From: SZUA-152 sp964401355
GTDB lineage: Bacteria > Pseudomonadota > Gammaproteobacteria > SZUA-152
Assembly (NCBI GenBank): GCA_964401355.1
Contig: CAYNYJ010000038.1
Location: 1-34,036 of the forward strand
Direction of reading: 5' to 3'
Length of the DNA stretch: 34,036 bases
Shown here piece by piece: positions 24,610-33,931 of the stretch (position 1 is the stretch's first letter; every line of letters begins with the position of its first letter). The notes below the pieces were generated by a model. It had not been told where the DNA came from and did not search any database. It saw only the letters and a program-made list of their open reading frames with translations. The position numbers and the translations under genes are program-made.

Positions 24610-25404
24610 TTAATTATCAACAGGCAACGCCAAATGCAGCAGATGTTGGAGTTGTGACTCTCTGCGTGTGACATCTTTAGTGGCTTTCTTGAAAAAAGAG
24701 CGCAGCGAAGGTTTCAAATGTTTCACTGCACTGCGAACATCAATGCCTTTCAGGCAACAAAAAATCGCTAGCGCATAGGTAACATCATACTGGGATAAAA
24801 AGTTTTCTCTTTCCACCGCCGGCCCCGAACAACTTCCACAGGAACGAATTTTAGTCGTATTTGCACTATTCGCCATCATCACACCAAAACCCATAAATAC
24901 TGCCAGCAGTTCAGTAACATGATGCCAGTTTTCTTCTCCACCGGGTGGGGGCTCAACCGCAGTTGAACCGAGATAATGGGCCAAAGAATGGGCGAAATTG
25001 GCAATCAGAACCCCAGGATCCTGTAATTGACTCTGACTATAAACGATGATGAAATTTTCCGACAAATCCGTAGACGTTGATGCCATCCCTGCCCTCTCCC
25101 AGACCGGCACCTCAAGTTGAATATAGGGAGCCGGGATATTCTCAATATTATTTTCTTCCACCAACTGGAAAGGCCAGTCCTGCATCCCGGCATAAACCTT
25201 GACCTTATTAAGGATTAAATTTGCCATGCCGTCTGCAGTATCTTCCCTGCCCGGAAAATGAGTATTGCTAGGCGTAACCAAAACAGTCTCGCTTAAAAAA
25301 TCCGCCGTATCGAAGTTACGCATGGCCCAGGCAAAAGAGTCAAACATCCATAACACAGATGTTTCATCGAGTAATTTTGATGGTTTCAGAAACTGAAAAA
25401 ACAT
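24610..25404 (-). CDS. Hypothetical protein with zincin-like HxxxH...E pattern
   Basis: 264 residues, no signal peptide or membrane helix. I do not recognise a named family. FAHSLAHYLG places H139 and H143 in an HxxxH spaced like a metallopeptidase helix, but the catalytic Glu of HExxH is Ser. TELLAVFMGFGVMMAN follows (E165), resembling the third-ligand helix of zinc-binding proteins, and CGSC (189-192) may bind metal. This could be a non-catalytic relative of a peptidase family. It stands alone, convergent to nothing nearby, between the IS3 remnant and the histone-like gene. No clear ribosome site. Confidence 0.7.
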   Translation of the reverse strand: MFFQFLKPSKLLDETSVLWMFDSFAWAMRNFDTADFLSETVLVTPSNTHFPGREDTADGMANLILNKVKVYAGMQDWPFQLVEENNIENIPAPYIQLEVPVWERAGMASTSTDLSENFIIVYSQSQLQDPGVLIANFAHSLAHYLGSTAVEPPPGGEENWHHVTELLAVFMGFGVMMANSANTTKIRSCGSCSGPAVERENFLSQYDVTYALAIFCCLKGIDVRSAVKHLKPSLRSFFKKATKDVTRRESQLQHLLHLALPVDN

Positions 25405-25521
25405 ATTTCCCCTGTAAAGAAATGTATTTTAAAAATTTAAATAACAGTGGCATGTTATCTGAAGTTGCGGTAATTGTTAAATATAGAGAATTAAAGGGGT
25501 TTTGGTTAAATAATAAAAAAC

Positions 25522-25550
25522 AAAAAAGCCCACCAAATTTGGCGGGCTTT
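25522..25550 (-). terminator. Terminator of the histone-like gene
   Basis: On the minus strand, AAAGCCCGCC pairs with GGTGGGCTTT around an AAATTT loop and ends in six T. It begins 23 bases after the stop of the gene at 25573. The A-rich other side means it could also act on + strand transcripts. Confidence 0.8.
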
Positions 25551-25572
25551 GATTCACAAAAAAATCAAACGT

Positions 25573-26028
25573 TTATTTTTTCGATTTTTTCTTTTTACGC
25601 TTCTTTTTAGGCTTATTTAACACTTTATTCACCGATGCTACCGCTTTGCTGTAAGCCCCTGCGCGTTTGGATACGGCTTTAAGCGCGGACAATTCCGCTG
25701 TTGCACTTGCCTTCGCTGGAGCCACTTTGGCGGCAGATTTTTTAATGGCTGAAATCTCTTTTTCGATGGCCTTTACAGACTTCTTATTGGCGGCACTCGC
25801 ATCTTTTTTCAGTTTGGCAGTGGCAGCCTTTTTCTTTTTGGTTAATGCAGCACGTTTTTTACTAAGGCGTTTGGCTTCTGCAGTTAATTTCTTCTTCTCT
25901 TTGCCGATGACATCAATTGCGCCGGCGGTTGCGGTTGCCATATCGACCAAAACATCGATGGCATTATCCACTGCTTTTAATGAAGCAGAACTCGATACTA
26001 ATTTCTTACCTTTCTTTTTCATAGCCAT
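25573..26028 (-). CDS. Lys/Ala-rich histone H1-like protein
   Basis: 151 residues, roughly a quarter lysine with abundant alanine, ending in a dense KPKKKRKKKKSKK tail. Such composition is shared by eukaryotic H1 C-termini and bacterial H1-like proteins (AlgP, HctB types), which compact DNA. The middle (40-110) is strongly helical and may be a coiled coil. GGAGAG precedes ATG 26028 and a good terminator follows, so it is a single-gene unit. The DNA-binding role is inferred from composition only; similarity searches on such sequence mislead. Confidence 0.75.
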   Translation of the reverse strand: MAMKKKGKKLVSSSASLKAVDNAIDVLVDMATATAGAIDVIGKEKKKLTAEAKRLSKKRAALTKKKKAATAKLKKDASAANKKSVKAIEKEISAIKKSAAKVAPAKASATAELSALKAVSKRAGAYSKAVASVNKVLNKPKKKRKKKKSKK

Positions 26029-26122
26029 GTATGGCTCTCCTTTTTATTAAAAAATTCATTATAGACTAAATCTAGCATAATTTTACAATATCTTCTTGAT
26101 ATTACTTGATTTATATGAACTG

Positions 26123-27478
26123 TTAAATGTTTCGTTCAAGAACTTGCCGGTAATCACGAATACGCCGTACATAACGCACTGGCTCTGTACCCCGAGCATA
26201 TCCATAGCGCAACGATTTATAATATTTTTTTTGCGTAAGCAGTGGCAATATTTCTTTCAGTTCTACCCAACGATCCGGGTCTTTATTGAGCTGTTTAGCC
26301 AATGTTCTCGCATCTTGTAAATGACCAAAACCTACATTGTAGGCCGCCAGTGCATACCACAAACGATCTTCGCCCTGAACACTTTTAGGGACACGTTTCA
26401 GCATTTTTCGCAAATATTTCGCACCACCATTAATGCTCTGAACCACATCAAGTCGGTTTTTTACTCCTAGTGATTTGGCTGTATTGAGAGTCAACATCAT
26501 CATGCCACGAACCCCCGTAGGACTTTTAGCATTCGGTCTCCAATGGGATTCCTGATACGCCTGGGCCGCTAATAGCGACCAGGATATGTTTTCCCGCTCA
26601 CCCGCGTCTTCAAAAAAAGATTGAAATTCCGGTAGTCGTTGTTTAATTCTCCGTAAAAATTTACGCATATCGACATAATCAAAGATTTCCACATGCCCAT
26701 AATACTGCTCATGCAAATCTGCGAGACGTCCATTTTCCTGAATTTTTTTAAACCAGGGTTTAAATTTATCCTGAAGCCCCGACCATTTTGGTGCCAACAA
26801 CCAGGACATTGGTTGCGCCTCATCAATCGCAAAAGCAACAAGCAGCTCGGGATAATAACGGCGATTAATATTCACGATGGTTGAATCGGCCAGAGTACAA
26901 TCAATTTGTTTTCGCCAGACCTGTTCGAGTAATTGTTCCGTCGAAATATCCGGAACAGACTCCCAACTCAGGGTCGGGTGCTTCTGTTTTAACGCAGTCA
27001 GAGTCTCTTGATAACTGGAACCCGCAATAATAGAAAGTTTAATACCGACCAGATCAGCAGGCGTTTTGGGTAGTTTCCCAGTATTTCTGCGGCAAACGAC
27101 CTGCTGTTCGACCTGTTGGTAAACCGGTCCAAAATTGAAGCCAGCTAGCAACCGCCCGGCTGTCTGAGTAATACCAGCAGCGGCAATATGGCCACGACCG
27201 GAGCGCACGGCATTCAGCACTTCATCGATGCTGCCCAACACCTCAAAACGCACTTTCAGTCCGTGTGCCTGCGCGAACTCAGTCACCAGATCGTGTTCCG
27301 GTCCGGCCAATCCCTCTTTACCTTCAAACCATACTGTCGGCGCATTGCGGGTTAGCACGATGAGTTCATCACCCTCGACCAAGCCCATTGATTTTTTATC
27401 ATCGCAGGCCACAAGAAGGCTTATAAGTAACGCCACACAAATTGCTGAACAAAAACGGCGTAGGCTCGTGCGCGGCAT
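26123..27478 (-). CDS. mltF: Membrane-bound lytic murein transglycosylase F
   Basis: 451 residues from ATG 27478, chosen for AGGAGG seven bases upstream; an ATG at 27502 would bury it. The lipoprotein signal is LLVAC with lipidated C25. An ABC-type solute-binding domain (about 35-265) and a lytic transglycosylase (GH23) domain follow, with catalytic E310 in AAQAYQESHW, then SPTGVRGMMMLT and AAYNVGFGHL. It cleaves peptidoglycan with 1,6-anhydro products at the outer membrane, and the N-terminal domain regulates it. The size and architecture match MltF. Confidence 0.93.
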   Translation of the reverse strand: MPRTSLRRFCSAICVALLISLLVACDDKKSMGLVEGDELIVLTRNAPTVWFEGKEGLAGPEHDLVTEFAQAHGLKVRFEVLGSIDEVLNAVRSGRGHIAAAGITQTAGRLLAGFNFGPVYQQVEQQVVCRRNTGKLPKTPADLVGIKLSIIAGSSYQETLTALKQKHPTLSWESVPDISTEQLLEQVWRKQIDCTLADSTIVNINRRYYPELLVAFAIDEAQPMSWLLAPKWSGLQDKFKPWFKKIQENGRLADLHEQYYGHVEIFDYVDMRKFLRRIKQRLPEFQSFFEDAGERENISWSLLAAQAYQESHWRPNAKSPTGVRGMMMLTLNTAKSLGVKNRLDVVQSINGGAKYLRKMLKRVPKSVQGEDRLWYALAAYNVGFGHLQDARTLAKQLNKDPDRWVELKEILPLLTQKKYYKSLRYGYARGTEPVRYVRRIRDYRQVLERNI

Positions 27479-27515
27479 GGATGTCCTCCTGTCTTTACAC
27501 ATAATAATGGTAACC

Positions 27516-28221
27516 TCAGTTCTGTAAGAAACGCACTTGACACTTCATTCCCGCAGCAATGTCATTGTGGCGATTTTGCAGCGCAACACGCAGGCCAAAA
27601 GTCCCGCTCGCAGCATCAGCCACTTGATCAACAATCACCACCTTACCCAGGTACTTTGCTCCCTGTGGCCATTCAGGCATCACTTCCGCTTGCATGCCCC
27701 GTTTGATTTTGCCCATATCCACCACCGGCGCAATAATTTCCACATTCACCAAATTGAATTCACGTGGTAATAGTCAACATGGATTCATTATTTACGTATT
27801 CACCAGGCAACATCAACCGTTCCACCACAATCCCAGCCACCGGGCTTTTGATCATGCGCATGTTCAGGCGTTCCCAAGCCTGATGTAACTCCAGTTCAGC
27901 GATGTGGTTTTCTGTTTCCAGTTCGTCCATTTCATCAATGGAAATTAATTCTTTCCTCACCAAATCTTTGCTACGTTCGGCCTTACGCAGGCCAAAATCC
28001 AACCGCGCCTGCGCCAAAGCCACGGCGGATTTTTCCGCCCCCGATTTGAGAAACACAATCGCCTGCCCGATCTTTACATAATCACCACGTTCCACGGCCA
28101 TCTCTTCGATGATGCCCGGCACTTCACTACTGATATTCACCCGCGCATTGGGCTCCATAATGCAATCCAGAAGCTCTTCCGCCGCGCCCACCAACGGCAG
28201 CATAAAGATTACCGCTATCAT
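27516..28221 (-). pseudogene. Periplasmic adaptor (RND/HlyD membrane-fusion type), frameshifted
   Basis: Two frames join into one adaptor protein. The first (28221-27760) has a signal-like start, the lipoyl half-motif ISSEVPGIIEEMAVERGDYV, a coiled coil and the second lipoyl half KSPVAGIVVERLMLPGEYV. The second (from about 27765) has VNVEIIAPV and the beta-barrel domain (AEVMPEWPQGAKYLGKV, RVALQNRHNDIAAGMKCQV). One extra base near 27765 explains the break, since removing it joins LTIT to REFNLVNVEII. The gene is cut off from any inner-membrane pump. A sequencing error is possible, but the neighbours are decayed too. Confidence 0.8.
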
Positions 28222-28298
28222 GCCCCGTAACCATTGAAATCTTGAACTGCTTGCTCCTCTAACCCGAAATACTACCTGTCTTTAAACTCACGCAATAC

Positions 28299-29196
28299 TC
28301 ACACACCCAACTGCCGCAAAAATATCCGGCGTACCTGCCGGAACAGACGAAACCCCAATGGCTCGGCACTATGCGCAAACCGCACATAATCCCGCTCACC
28401 AATACGCTCAACCGGTAACCGTCCCTCCGCCCGCAATTCATACTGATAATGGCGGGCAAAGGCCTGCGGATCATTTCGGGCGCTGGGGTCTAGCGCCACA
28501 CGGCCACCACTTTCCACACCCAGAGCCAGAGCCAGAGCCAGAGAAGGCAGATCATGGGAAGCGGCCGGCACAAGGTGCGCAATGTGTGCGACTTGTCCAA
28601 ATGCCAACCCGGAGGCAAAACGAATGTGAATATCCAGAACGCCGATGCGCACCCGATCAATATCATCCTGTGCCACCAGTCCTCGAATACTCAGTCGCCC
28701 AGGATTCACCAGATAAGCCAGGATATCGCTCCGCATCAAATAGCGGCCAGGCATATCCTGGTGATTTGGCATCTGAAAAATATCTGCCGCCGGACTACGC
28801 AAAACCAACATATCCTGTTGACGCTTTGCCTCCTGCAATTCGCCTTTGATGCGGATAATTTCCTCGGCAAAAATGTGTGACGCGGTGCGATCCCGAAATC
28901 GGCTGGCCTGATGCTTTGCTTCAAACTCTGCTAGCTGAGCCTGCAAGACCCGTATCTGTATGCCCAGTTCCGGTGAACGGCTGCGCACCAGCACATCACC
29001 CGCCACCACCTGTTGTCCCGGTTCCACGACAATCTCATCCACCCTGCCCGCCACGCCCGCACGTAATTTGGCACTTCAGTCAGCCAACCAGATAACGCCT
29101 CCAGTATTGGTGACATAGGGGCACGAACAAAACTAGTAACACCAAGCCCACAAACAGCGTCAGTGCCGAAACGAATCGTGACCGATAAGTCTGCAA
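28299..29196 (-). pseudogene. M50 peptidase/HlyD-type protein, C-terminal part, frameshifted
   Basis: The main frame (29054-28299) encodes a HlyD-like half: AGRVDEIVVEPGQQVVAGD (lipoyl), coiled coil to about residue 90, barrel with LRSPAADIF and VNPGRLSIRG, and a long C-terminus. Two other frames upstream give SALTLFVGLVLLVLFVPL (a membrane helix) and VTPILEALSGWLTEVPNYVRA, the usual lead-in of the HlyD part of large M50 zinc-metalloprotease fusion proteins. At least two frameshifts, and the N-terminal peptidase domain is missing altogether. The family call is moderate. Confidence 0.6.
28521..28544. repeat. CAGAGC hexanucleotide repeat
   Basis: Three perfect CAGAGC units plus a fourth CAGAGA inside the HlyD-like frame, encoding alternating Leu-Ala. 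The unit is a multiple of three, so changes in number would not shift the frame. Confidence 0.7.
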
Positions 29197-29205
29197 AATC
29201 TTATT

Positions 29206-30046
29206 CTACGATGGATCGGGGATATTCTGCGCATTCAGTATCAGGAAACCCAACTGGCCGCACGCCGTGGCGGCGTCAATAATTTGCACATAACCAAATT
29301 CAGAGACACTGCCGGGGTCGGTTAATACCAGCGTGTTGCCGTCGAGGCTGGCGACTGTCGCACCCATTGCCATATTAATTGCCGATACAATGCTGACCGA
29401 TGTGGCTCTTGCTGAAAGAGTAATATCGATTGGCGCATTTGAGCTGTCGATTTGCAGTTGGAAGGTGACATCCTGACCCAAACTACCCGACAGTTCACCG
29501 CTGCCGCGCAGCACGGCGCTGGCGTCATTTTCATTACCGGTAGCGTCCGCCCCCGGAGCAAAACCCAGCACACCCAGCAACCGCGCCGTGGCGGTGACCG
29601 TCATTTCCGGCCCCAGATCCACTGGTCCAGTATCGCTATTGGGCTGGCTCAGGGTGGCGAAATAAAAGCCGTCGGTCTGGTCCACGCCAAAACCAAAATT
29701 CATCTTCCAGTCCACTTCCAGTCCACTTCCAGTCCACTTCCAGTTCAACGCCAGCATCGAAGTCTAGTGCCAGTTGAGGAATGCCGATATCAAAATCCAG
29801 CGACTGTCCGAAGAGGTAAGTGTCGCCGATGGTCAGGTCGAACTGACCGTATTCGTCAAAAATGCCAAAGCCGGATTTAAAGATGTCGTTGATATCAACA
29901 ATGGAATCCATGTCCAGAATGCTGTCTTGCAACAGACCCAATGTGCCGAATTGTGCACCGCCCAGATTCAGCGCAATGGCCCCGGCGGTGTCCACGCGCA
30001 AGATTTTTCGTAGAATTTTCGAAGGAGAAATAAACCGGAAAATCAA
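29206..30046 (-). pseudogene. Fragment of a large secreted/surface protein, broken by an 11-bp repeat
   Basis: Two overlapping frames (30046-29636 and 29757-29206) belong to one Gly/Asp/Val-rich, beta-rich protein (TAGAIALNLGGAQFGTLGL; DLTIGDTYLFGQSLDFDIG; DVTFQLQIDSSNAPIDITL; DGNTLVLTDPGSVSEFGYVQ). The style is that of giant extracellular repeat proteins. The frame is lost exactly at a triplicated 11-bp unit (29705-29737). Removing two units (22 bp), or adding one, rejoins GVELEVDWK to MNFGFGVDQTDGF. Both termini look truncated: no signal peptide and an abrupt end against the M50/HlyD remnant. A substrate of the adjacent adaptor genes is a fair guess, not proven. Confidence 0.65.
29705..29744. 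repeat. 11-bp tandem repeat (TTCCAGTCCAC)
   Basis: Three exact units at 29705-29715, 29716-29726 and 29727-29737, then a fourth diverged after TTCCAGT. Eleven is not a multiple of three, so each gain or loss shifts the frame of the surface-protein gene. Confidence 0.9.
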
Positions 30047-30068
30047 TCGTAACCCATTGATTTTAAAG

Positions 30069-30155
30069 TGGTGCCCGAGGCCGGAATCGAACCGGCACGA
30101 CCTTACGATCGAGAGATTTTAAGTCTCTTGTGTCTACCAGTTTCACCACCCGGGC
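30069..30155 (-). tRNA. tRNA-Leu (anticodon UAA)
   Basis: 87 nt including an encoded CCA. Acceptor stem GCCCGGG pairs with CTCGGGC, anticodon loop CTTAAAA within an AGAGA/TCTCT stem, long class II variable arm and T arm GTTCGATTC. All arms fold, so it should be functional. The encoded CCA fits gammaproteobacteria. Confidence 0.95.
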
Positions 30156-30239
30156 AGGCTGTGATTGATGACGATGTCGATTGTACCGTCTATCCCGTGA
30201 AATCGGGAATTAAACTTGTTTTGCAGACGTTCTAAAAAA

Positions 30240-30305
30240 TGGAGGCGGAACCCGGAGTCGATCCGAGACCCACGGATTTACAATTCAGCAGTATAGCAAA
30301 CAAAT
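30240..30305 (-). pseudogene. Degenerate tRNA-Cys (3' half)
   Basis: On the minus strand the 3' part GACTCCGGGTTCCGCCTCCA matches the T arm and acceptor of proteobacterial tRNA-Cys, preceded by TTGTAAATCCGTGG where tRNA-Cys has TTGCAAATCCG. The anticodon GCA has become GTA, the 5' anticodon stem no longer pairs, and the D arm and 5' acceptor fade out beyond 30290. It is a relic or the leftover end of an integration into tRNA-Cys. Confidence 0.7.
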
Positions 30306-30675
30306 TCAACTATTTGCGTGTTTTTTGGGAACAAAATAGTGTTTTGTGCCCCATTCTTTATCAAAGGCTTACGACGTATAAAATCCATTTTGTTCCCAGT
30401 TTTTCTGCCTGATTTCATCCCTTATTTCATACTTTGGAGAATTTCGGATGAAAAGCGACGTACACCACCAAACGAGCTGGCCTTACCCAGACAAATAGTT
30501 CGAGTGATTATGGAAGACATCATAGGTTCCGCCGTGGCCAAGCATATGAATTCAGCGACTGCGAACGGCCCAGGATAACCACCGTTCCCAGCCTTTACCT
30601 TTAAGCGCCCATGTTTTATTTACGTAGTGCCAGAGTGCCAGAGTGACACAGCAAGCCTCAAAGAAATGGACAATG
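30306..30675. other. Intergenic stretch without a supported gene
   Basis: Short open frames only, none with a ribosome site or a recognisable pattern. A 7-9 bp tandem (GTGCCAGA twice) is at about 30629-30644. It probably belongs to the decayed IS debris that follows. Confidence 0.4.
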
Positions 30676-30793
30676 CCTATCCGGAATTGGAAAACCGCCC
30701 TCAATCGCTTTATGATTGAATTTGAAGACCGCTTGATTGATTATGTATGAACTTTAATTCGGGCAGTTACACAGAATTATTTACAGGCTCCAG
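30676..30793 (+). pseudogene. IS256-family transposase 3' end with terminal repeat
   Basis: The frame PIRNWKTALNRFMIEFEDRL...YV ends at TGA 30748-30750 and matches the C-terminus of IS256/mutator-type transposases (W..A.NQF.I.F..RL). Thirteen bases later comes GTTACACAGAATTATTTACA (from about 30765), which looks like the terminal inverted repeat of that family. Only the last 25 codons and one end survive. Confidence 0.65.
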
Positions 30794-30844
30794 AATTGGC
30801 TACAGTCTCGAGGTGAGACTTATTATAGGGGTGTTAATCCTGAA

Positions 30845-33196
30845 TTAAATTAACAATTCATGTATCCGCTGTATTAAGTCTTGTGATTTATATGGTTTGG
30901 TAAGTAAATTCTTATGAAACTCACTATCAAGCATCGTAGACGGACAATCACCACTGAAACCACTAACCAGTTGTATTTTAACAGCAGGGTATTTATTTTG
31001 TACCATCGATGCTAATTGGTAGCCATCCATATCAGGCATAATTATATCTGAAAATAATAAGTCGACTGTTTCGCTTTCAAGAATATTCAGCGCTTGTTGT
31101 GCGCTTTTTGCACTTATAACCTGATAGCCATTCTTGCGTAATACTTCAGATGCTAGATTTATTAATGCCTGCTCGTCATCGACTACCAATATTGTCCCTG
31201 TCCCTTTTGTATTATTTGCGTTACTTTTATAACTTATATTTACACTATTATTTCTAGACGTATCTTCATAGTAACGAGGGAAATACAGAGTAAATTGTGC
31301 GCCCTCCCCAGGCGCGGATTCAACTTTTATCTCGACGCCACTACGTTTAACAAATCCATATACCTGACTTAGCCCTAAACCAGTACCCTCAGCCCCTTTA
31401 GTCGTATAAAAGGGCTCAAAAATTTTATCAAGTGCATCTTTATCAATGCCGCACCCAGTATCCGATATGCTAAGCGATACAAAGTGACCTTTTTCAATCT
31501 GTAATGCATATGCTTCTGTTTCGTTGAGGATGACATTTCTCGTCGTGAATGTTATTTCACCCTGAGCATCAATTGCATGCATAGCGTTAATGCTTATGTT
31601 AATAATCGCATCCAATAAATCACCACAATCAACATTAACTAACCACAAATCATCCATTAAGTTGTAGGTTAGTTTTATATTAGCGGTTAAAGTTTTTTCC
31701 AGCAAAGCCTTATCATTCATTAAAAGGGTATTAATATTAGTCATTTCCACGCGGGTACTTTTTCGTTTGGAGAATGATAGCAATCGCCTGGTTAATTCAG
31801 CACTACGATTTCCTGCTTTTATTACTGCAGAAATATAGTTAGACAATTTCTCTTGTCCATCAAGTCCGTCTTTTAATAGTTCTGCATATCCGAGAATAAC
31901 ACCCAACATATTATTATAATCATGCGCAATACCTCCCGTTAATTTTCCTAGCGCATCCATTTTTTGACTACGCTGGAGTTGCGCTTCCTTTTGTTTAATA
32001 ATACTTAAATCCTGATAACAGCAGATAAAACACTGGTTATTATTTAGAGGAGATGGTAATTCAGAAACTGATAAGTATACGGGGAAACATGTTTTATCTT
32101 GTCGCAGACCATCGAGTTCAATGCCTATCTTTATATTGCTCTTTATATTGCTTTCTACATTTTCGCTGAGGAAGCTCTTTAAATAAAAATCATGTTGACT
32201 TGAGTAATTTTTATGTATCAATAAGCTGACGTTCTTCCCAACGATGTCCTCCATGGCATAACCAAAGGATTTTTCAGCGGAATTATTAAAGGTTAGTATT
32301 TCCCCAGATGCATCTATAGTAACTACACTATCAACCATATTATTCAATATGGCGCGTACTTGATATTCTTGATAGCCTAGTGTTCGATGGGCATCCTCAA
32401 GGGCGTTGAAATTATTTTTTACTTTATCAATTACATCAGAAAGTATATCAATTTCGCTCTGATTCCTAATGACTGGCAAGCTTAGTTTAGAATTTTCCAA
32501 TAGGGAATTAAGAATTATTATTTTCTCATGGAAATTTTTCGAAAATACCCTGGAAACCAATATGCTTAGAAAAATTAAACTAGTAATAAATAAAATGATT
32601 ATTATAGAAATCCATATGAAATTGAATTTTACGTTTTCGTGATTTTTAATCATCACCAAATTCATTTTTTTTTGTATTGTTCTACTAATCGACAAAATTC
32701 GATTATTTAGATCAATATAATATTCAGTTGATTCGCGAAGTAATTTTTGAGAAAGTTTTGAATCCACGGTCGCCATTAAAATTGCATTCGTTGTGTTTAT
32801 GCGATAGCTAATCAACTTTTTTTGAAAATTAATGATTTCAATCTTTACTAAAGAGCCAATAGAGTACGTACTTAAATATCCTTTTAAAGATGCTTCTATA
32901 TCGTGGATCTCAAGCAACAAAGGTTTAGCGTCATCGTAAAAATCACCTTCATCAGCCCCGTCATCTGCTGAACGCATCAGCTGGTATATTTTTATATGGT
33001 TTTTAGCAACATCACTACCAAGATTAATGAAAAATTTTGATTTTTCTACTTGCCCACTATGAATTTTCTGCAGCTGAGATAGCGAACTATTACCAAAGTA
33101 GGCAAATAACCCAAACGTGGCGCTTATTAATACAAAGGTTATCGTAGGTAATATTAAGAGTGTCAAACGTAAAGAAAATTTATGCGAAAAATTCAT
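30845..33196 (-). CDS. Membrane hybrid histidine kinase (PAS-HisKA-HATPase-REC)
   Basis: 783 residues from ATG 33196 with TTAGG just upstream; a TTG at 33223 is less likely. Helices at about 9-32 and 192-216 flank a sensory region of about 160 residues. Then come a PAS domain (about 275-395), HisKA with phospho-H425 (GGIAHDYNNMLG), HATPase with N537, G1 DTGCGID and G2 GTGLGLS, and a C-terminal receiver with D717 (FSDIIMPDMDG) and K767 (TKPY). The phosphate would pass from H425 to D717 and on to an unknown partner. No response regulator lies next to it. The AT content is clearly higher than in the carboxysome genes, hinting at a different origin. The signal is unknown. Confidence 0.9.
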   Translation of the reverse strand: MNFSHKFSLRLTLLILPTITFVLISATFGLFAYFGNSSLSQLQKIHSGQVEKSKFFINLGSDVAKNHIKIYQLMRSADDGADEGDFYDDAKPLLLEIHDIEASLKGYLSTYSIGSLVKIEIINFQKKLISYRINTTNAILMATVDSKLSQKLLRESTEYYIDLNNRILSISRTIQKKMNLVMIKNHENVKFNFIWISIIIILFITSLIFLSILVSRVFSKNFHEKIIILNSLLENSKLSLPVIRNQSEIDILSDVIDKVKNNFNALEDAHRTLGYQEYQVRAILNNMVDSVVTIDASGEILTFNNSAEKSFGYAMEDIVGKNVSLLIHKNYSSQHDFYLKSFLSENVESNIKSNIKIGIELDGLRQDKTCFPVYLSVSELPSPLNNNQCFICCYQDLSIIKQKEAQLQRSQKMDALGKLTGGIAHDYNNMLGVILGYAELLKDGLDGQEKLSNYISAVIKAGNRSAELTRRLLSFSKRKSTRVEMTNINTLLMNDKALLEKTLTANIKLTYNLMDDLWLVNVDCGDLLDAIINISINAMHAIDAQGEITFTTRNVILNETEAYALQIEKGHFVSLSISDTGCGIDKDALDKIFEPFYTTKGAEGTGLGLSQVYGFVKRSGVEIKVESAPGEGAQFTLYFPRYYEDTSRNNSVNISYKSNANNTKGTGTILVVDDEQALINLASEVLRKNGYQVISAKSAQQALNILESETVDLLFSDIIMPDMDGYQLASMVQNKYPAVKIQLVSGFSGDCPSTMLDSEFHKNLLTKPYKSQDLIQRIHELLI

Positions 33197-33242
33197 ATGC
33201 AACCTAATATGTTTAGCATGCAACAGACGATCAATCTTGCTA

Positions 33243-33887
33243 TCAATCTATGTCAACAAACATAGACCATTCCGTAGGTTTAATGTGGCCGATATGACGG
33301 TAACCCTTGTCACCAAGAGGTTTGAATATATGAATGACTCCTTCAGGTTTGGGCCATATTTTAGTCAGCTCTCTCAGGTTCGTAGAATGACTTACCAGTA
33401 CTGTGTTAAACCCAGGCTTTGGAGTTCTTGAAAGTTGTTTTTCTAATACGTTAATAATACGAGTGCTTTCCTTCTGGTTCACAGCTAGTGTAGCCCTCAT
33501 ATCATAAATTATATTATAGCGGCCGAATGCTATCTTCGCAGTATCAACGCACCGACAATAAGGGCTTGTGTATATACCATCAACCTCTATATCTAATGAT
33601 TTAAGCGCAGAACCAATAATTTTAGATTCCGTTATACCTTGTGGCGAAAGATTGCGCTGTAAAGCACAGTTAGTTAAATCACTTAAATCTTTATCTTGTT
33701 GACTATGATCTGTTGTAGTGTGCCGAATATAGAGAATATAGCCACCTTTTTGCAGAAGTTTAATAATTTCTGCAGGTGCCAAAAAACCGGTAGACGCAGA
33801 TGACACAGAGATTAATAAGCTGAATAAAAGCAGCATTCTTATAAATAGCCCTTTATATGTGGACTTTGAAGTTCGATTCCTCATCAT
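33243..33887 (-). CDS. Secreted histidine phosphatase-superfamily protein
   Basis: 214 residues. An N-terminal signal peptide (about 13-32, GLFIRMLLLFSLLISVSSAS) is followed by the RH motif YIRHTTTDH (R55, H56), ETS/SPYC around 108-111 and the second histidine VLVSHSTN (H167). Branch-2-like periplasmic members remove phosphate from small or protein substrates; the substrate here cannot be told. It lies 46 bases upstream of the hybrid kinase on the same strand and is equally AT-rich, so the two may form an operon in which the phosphatase is periplasmic. Confidence 0.85.
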   Translation of the reverse strand: MMRNRTSKSTYKGLFIRMLLLFSLLISVSSASTGFLAPAEIIKLLQKGGYILYIRHTTTDHSQQDKDLSDLTNCALQRNLSPQGITESKIIGSALKSLDIEVDGIYTSPYCRCVDTAKIAFGRYNIIYDMRATLAVNQKESTRIINVLEKQLSRTPKPGFNTVLVSHSTNLRELTKIWPKPEGVIHIFKPLGDKGYRHIGHIKPTEWSMFVDID

Positions 33888-33931
33888 TTATATGCCTATT
33901 TTTATTCGATTAATTTTTATATAGTTTTAAG

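Noticed and set aside
28358..28849. 163-codon Pro/His-rich frame on the + strand
   Set aside because: Antisense to the HlyD-like frame, whose lipoyl and barrel motifs are recognisable.
30318..30578. 86-codon + strand frame in the gap after the tRNA relic
   Set aside because: No ribosome site, no family resemblance, hydrophobic start typical of AT-rich non-coding DNA.
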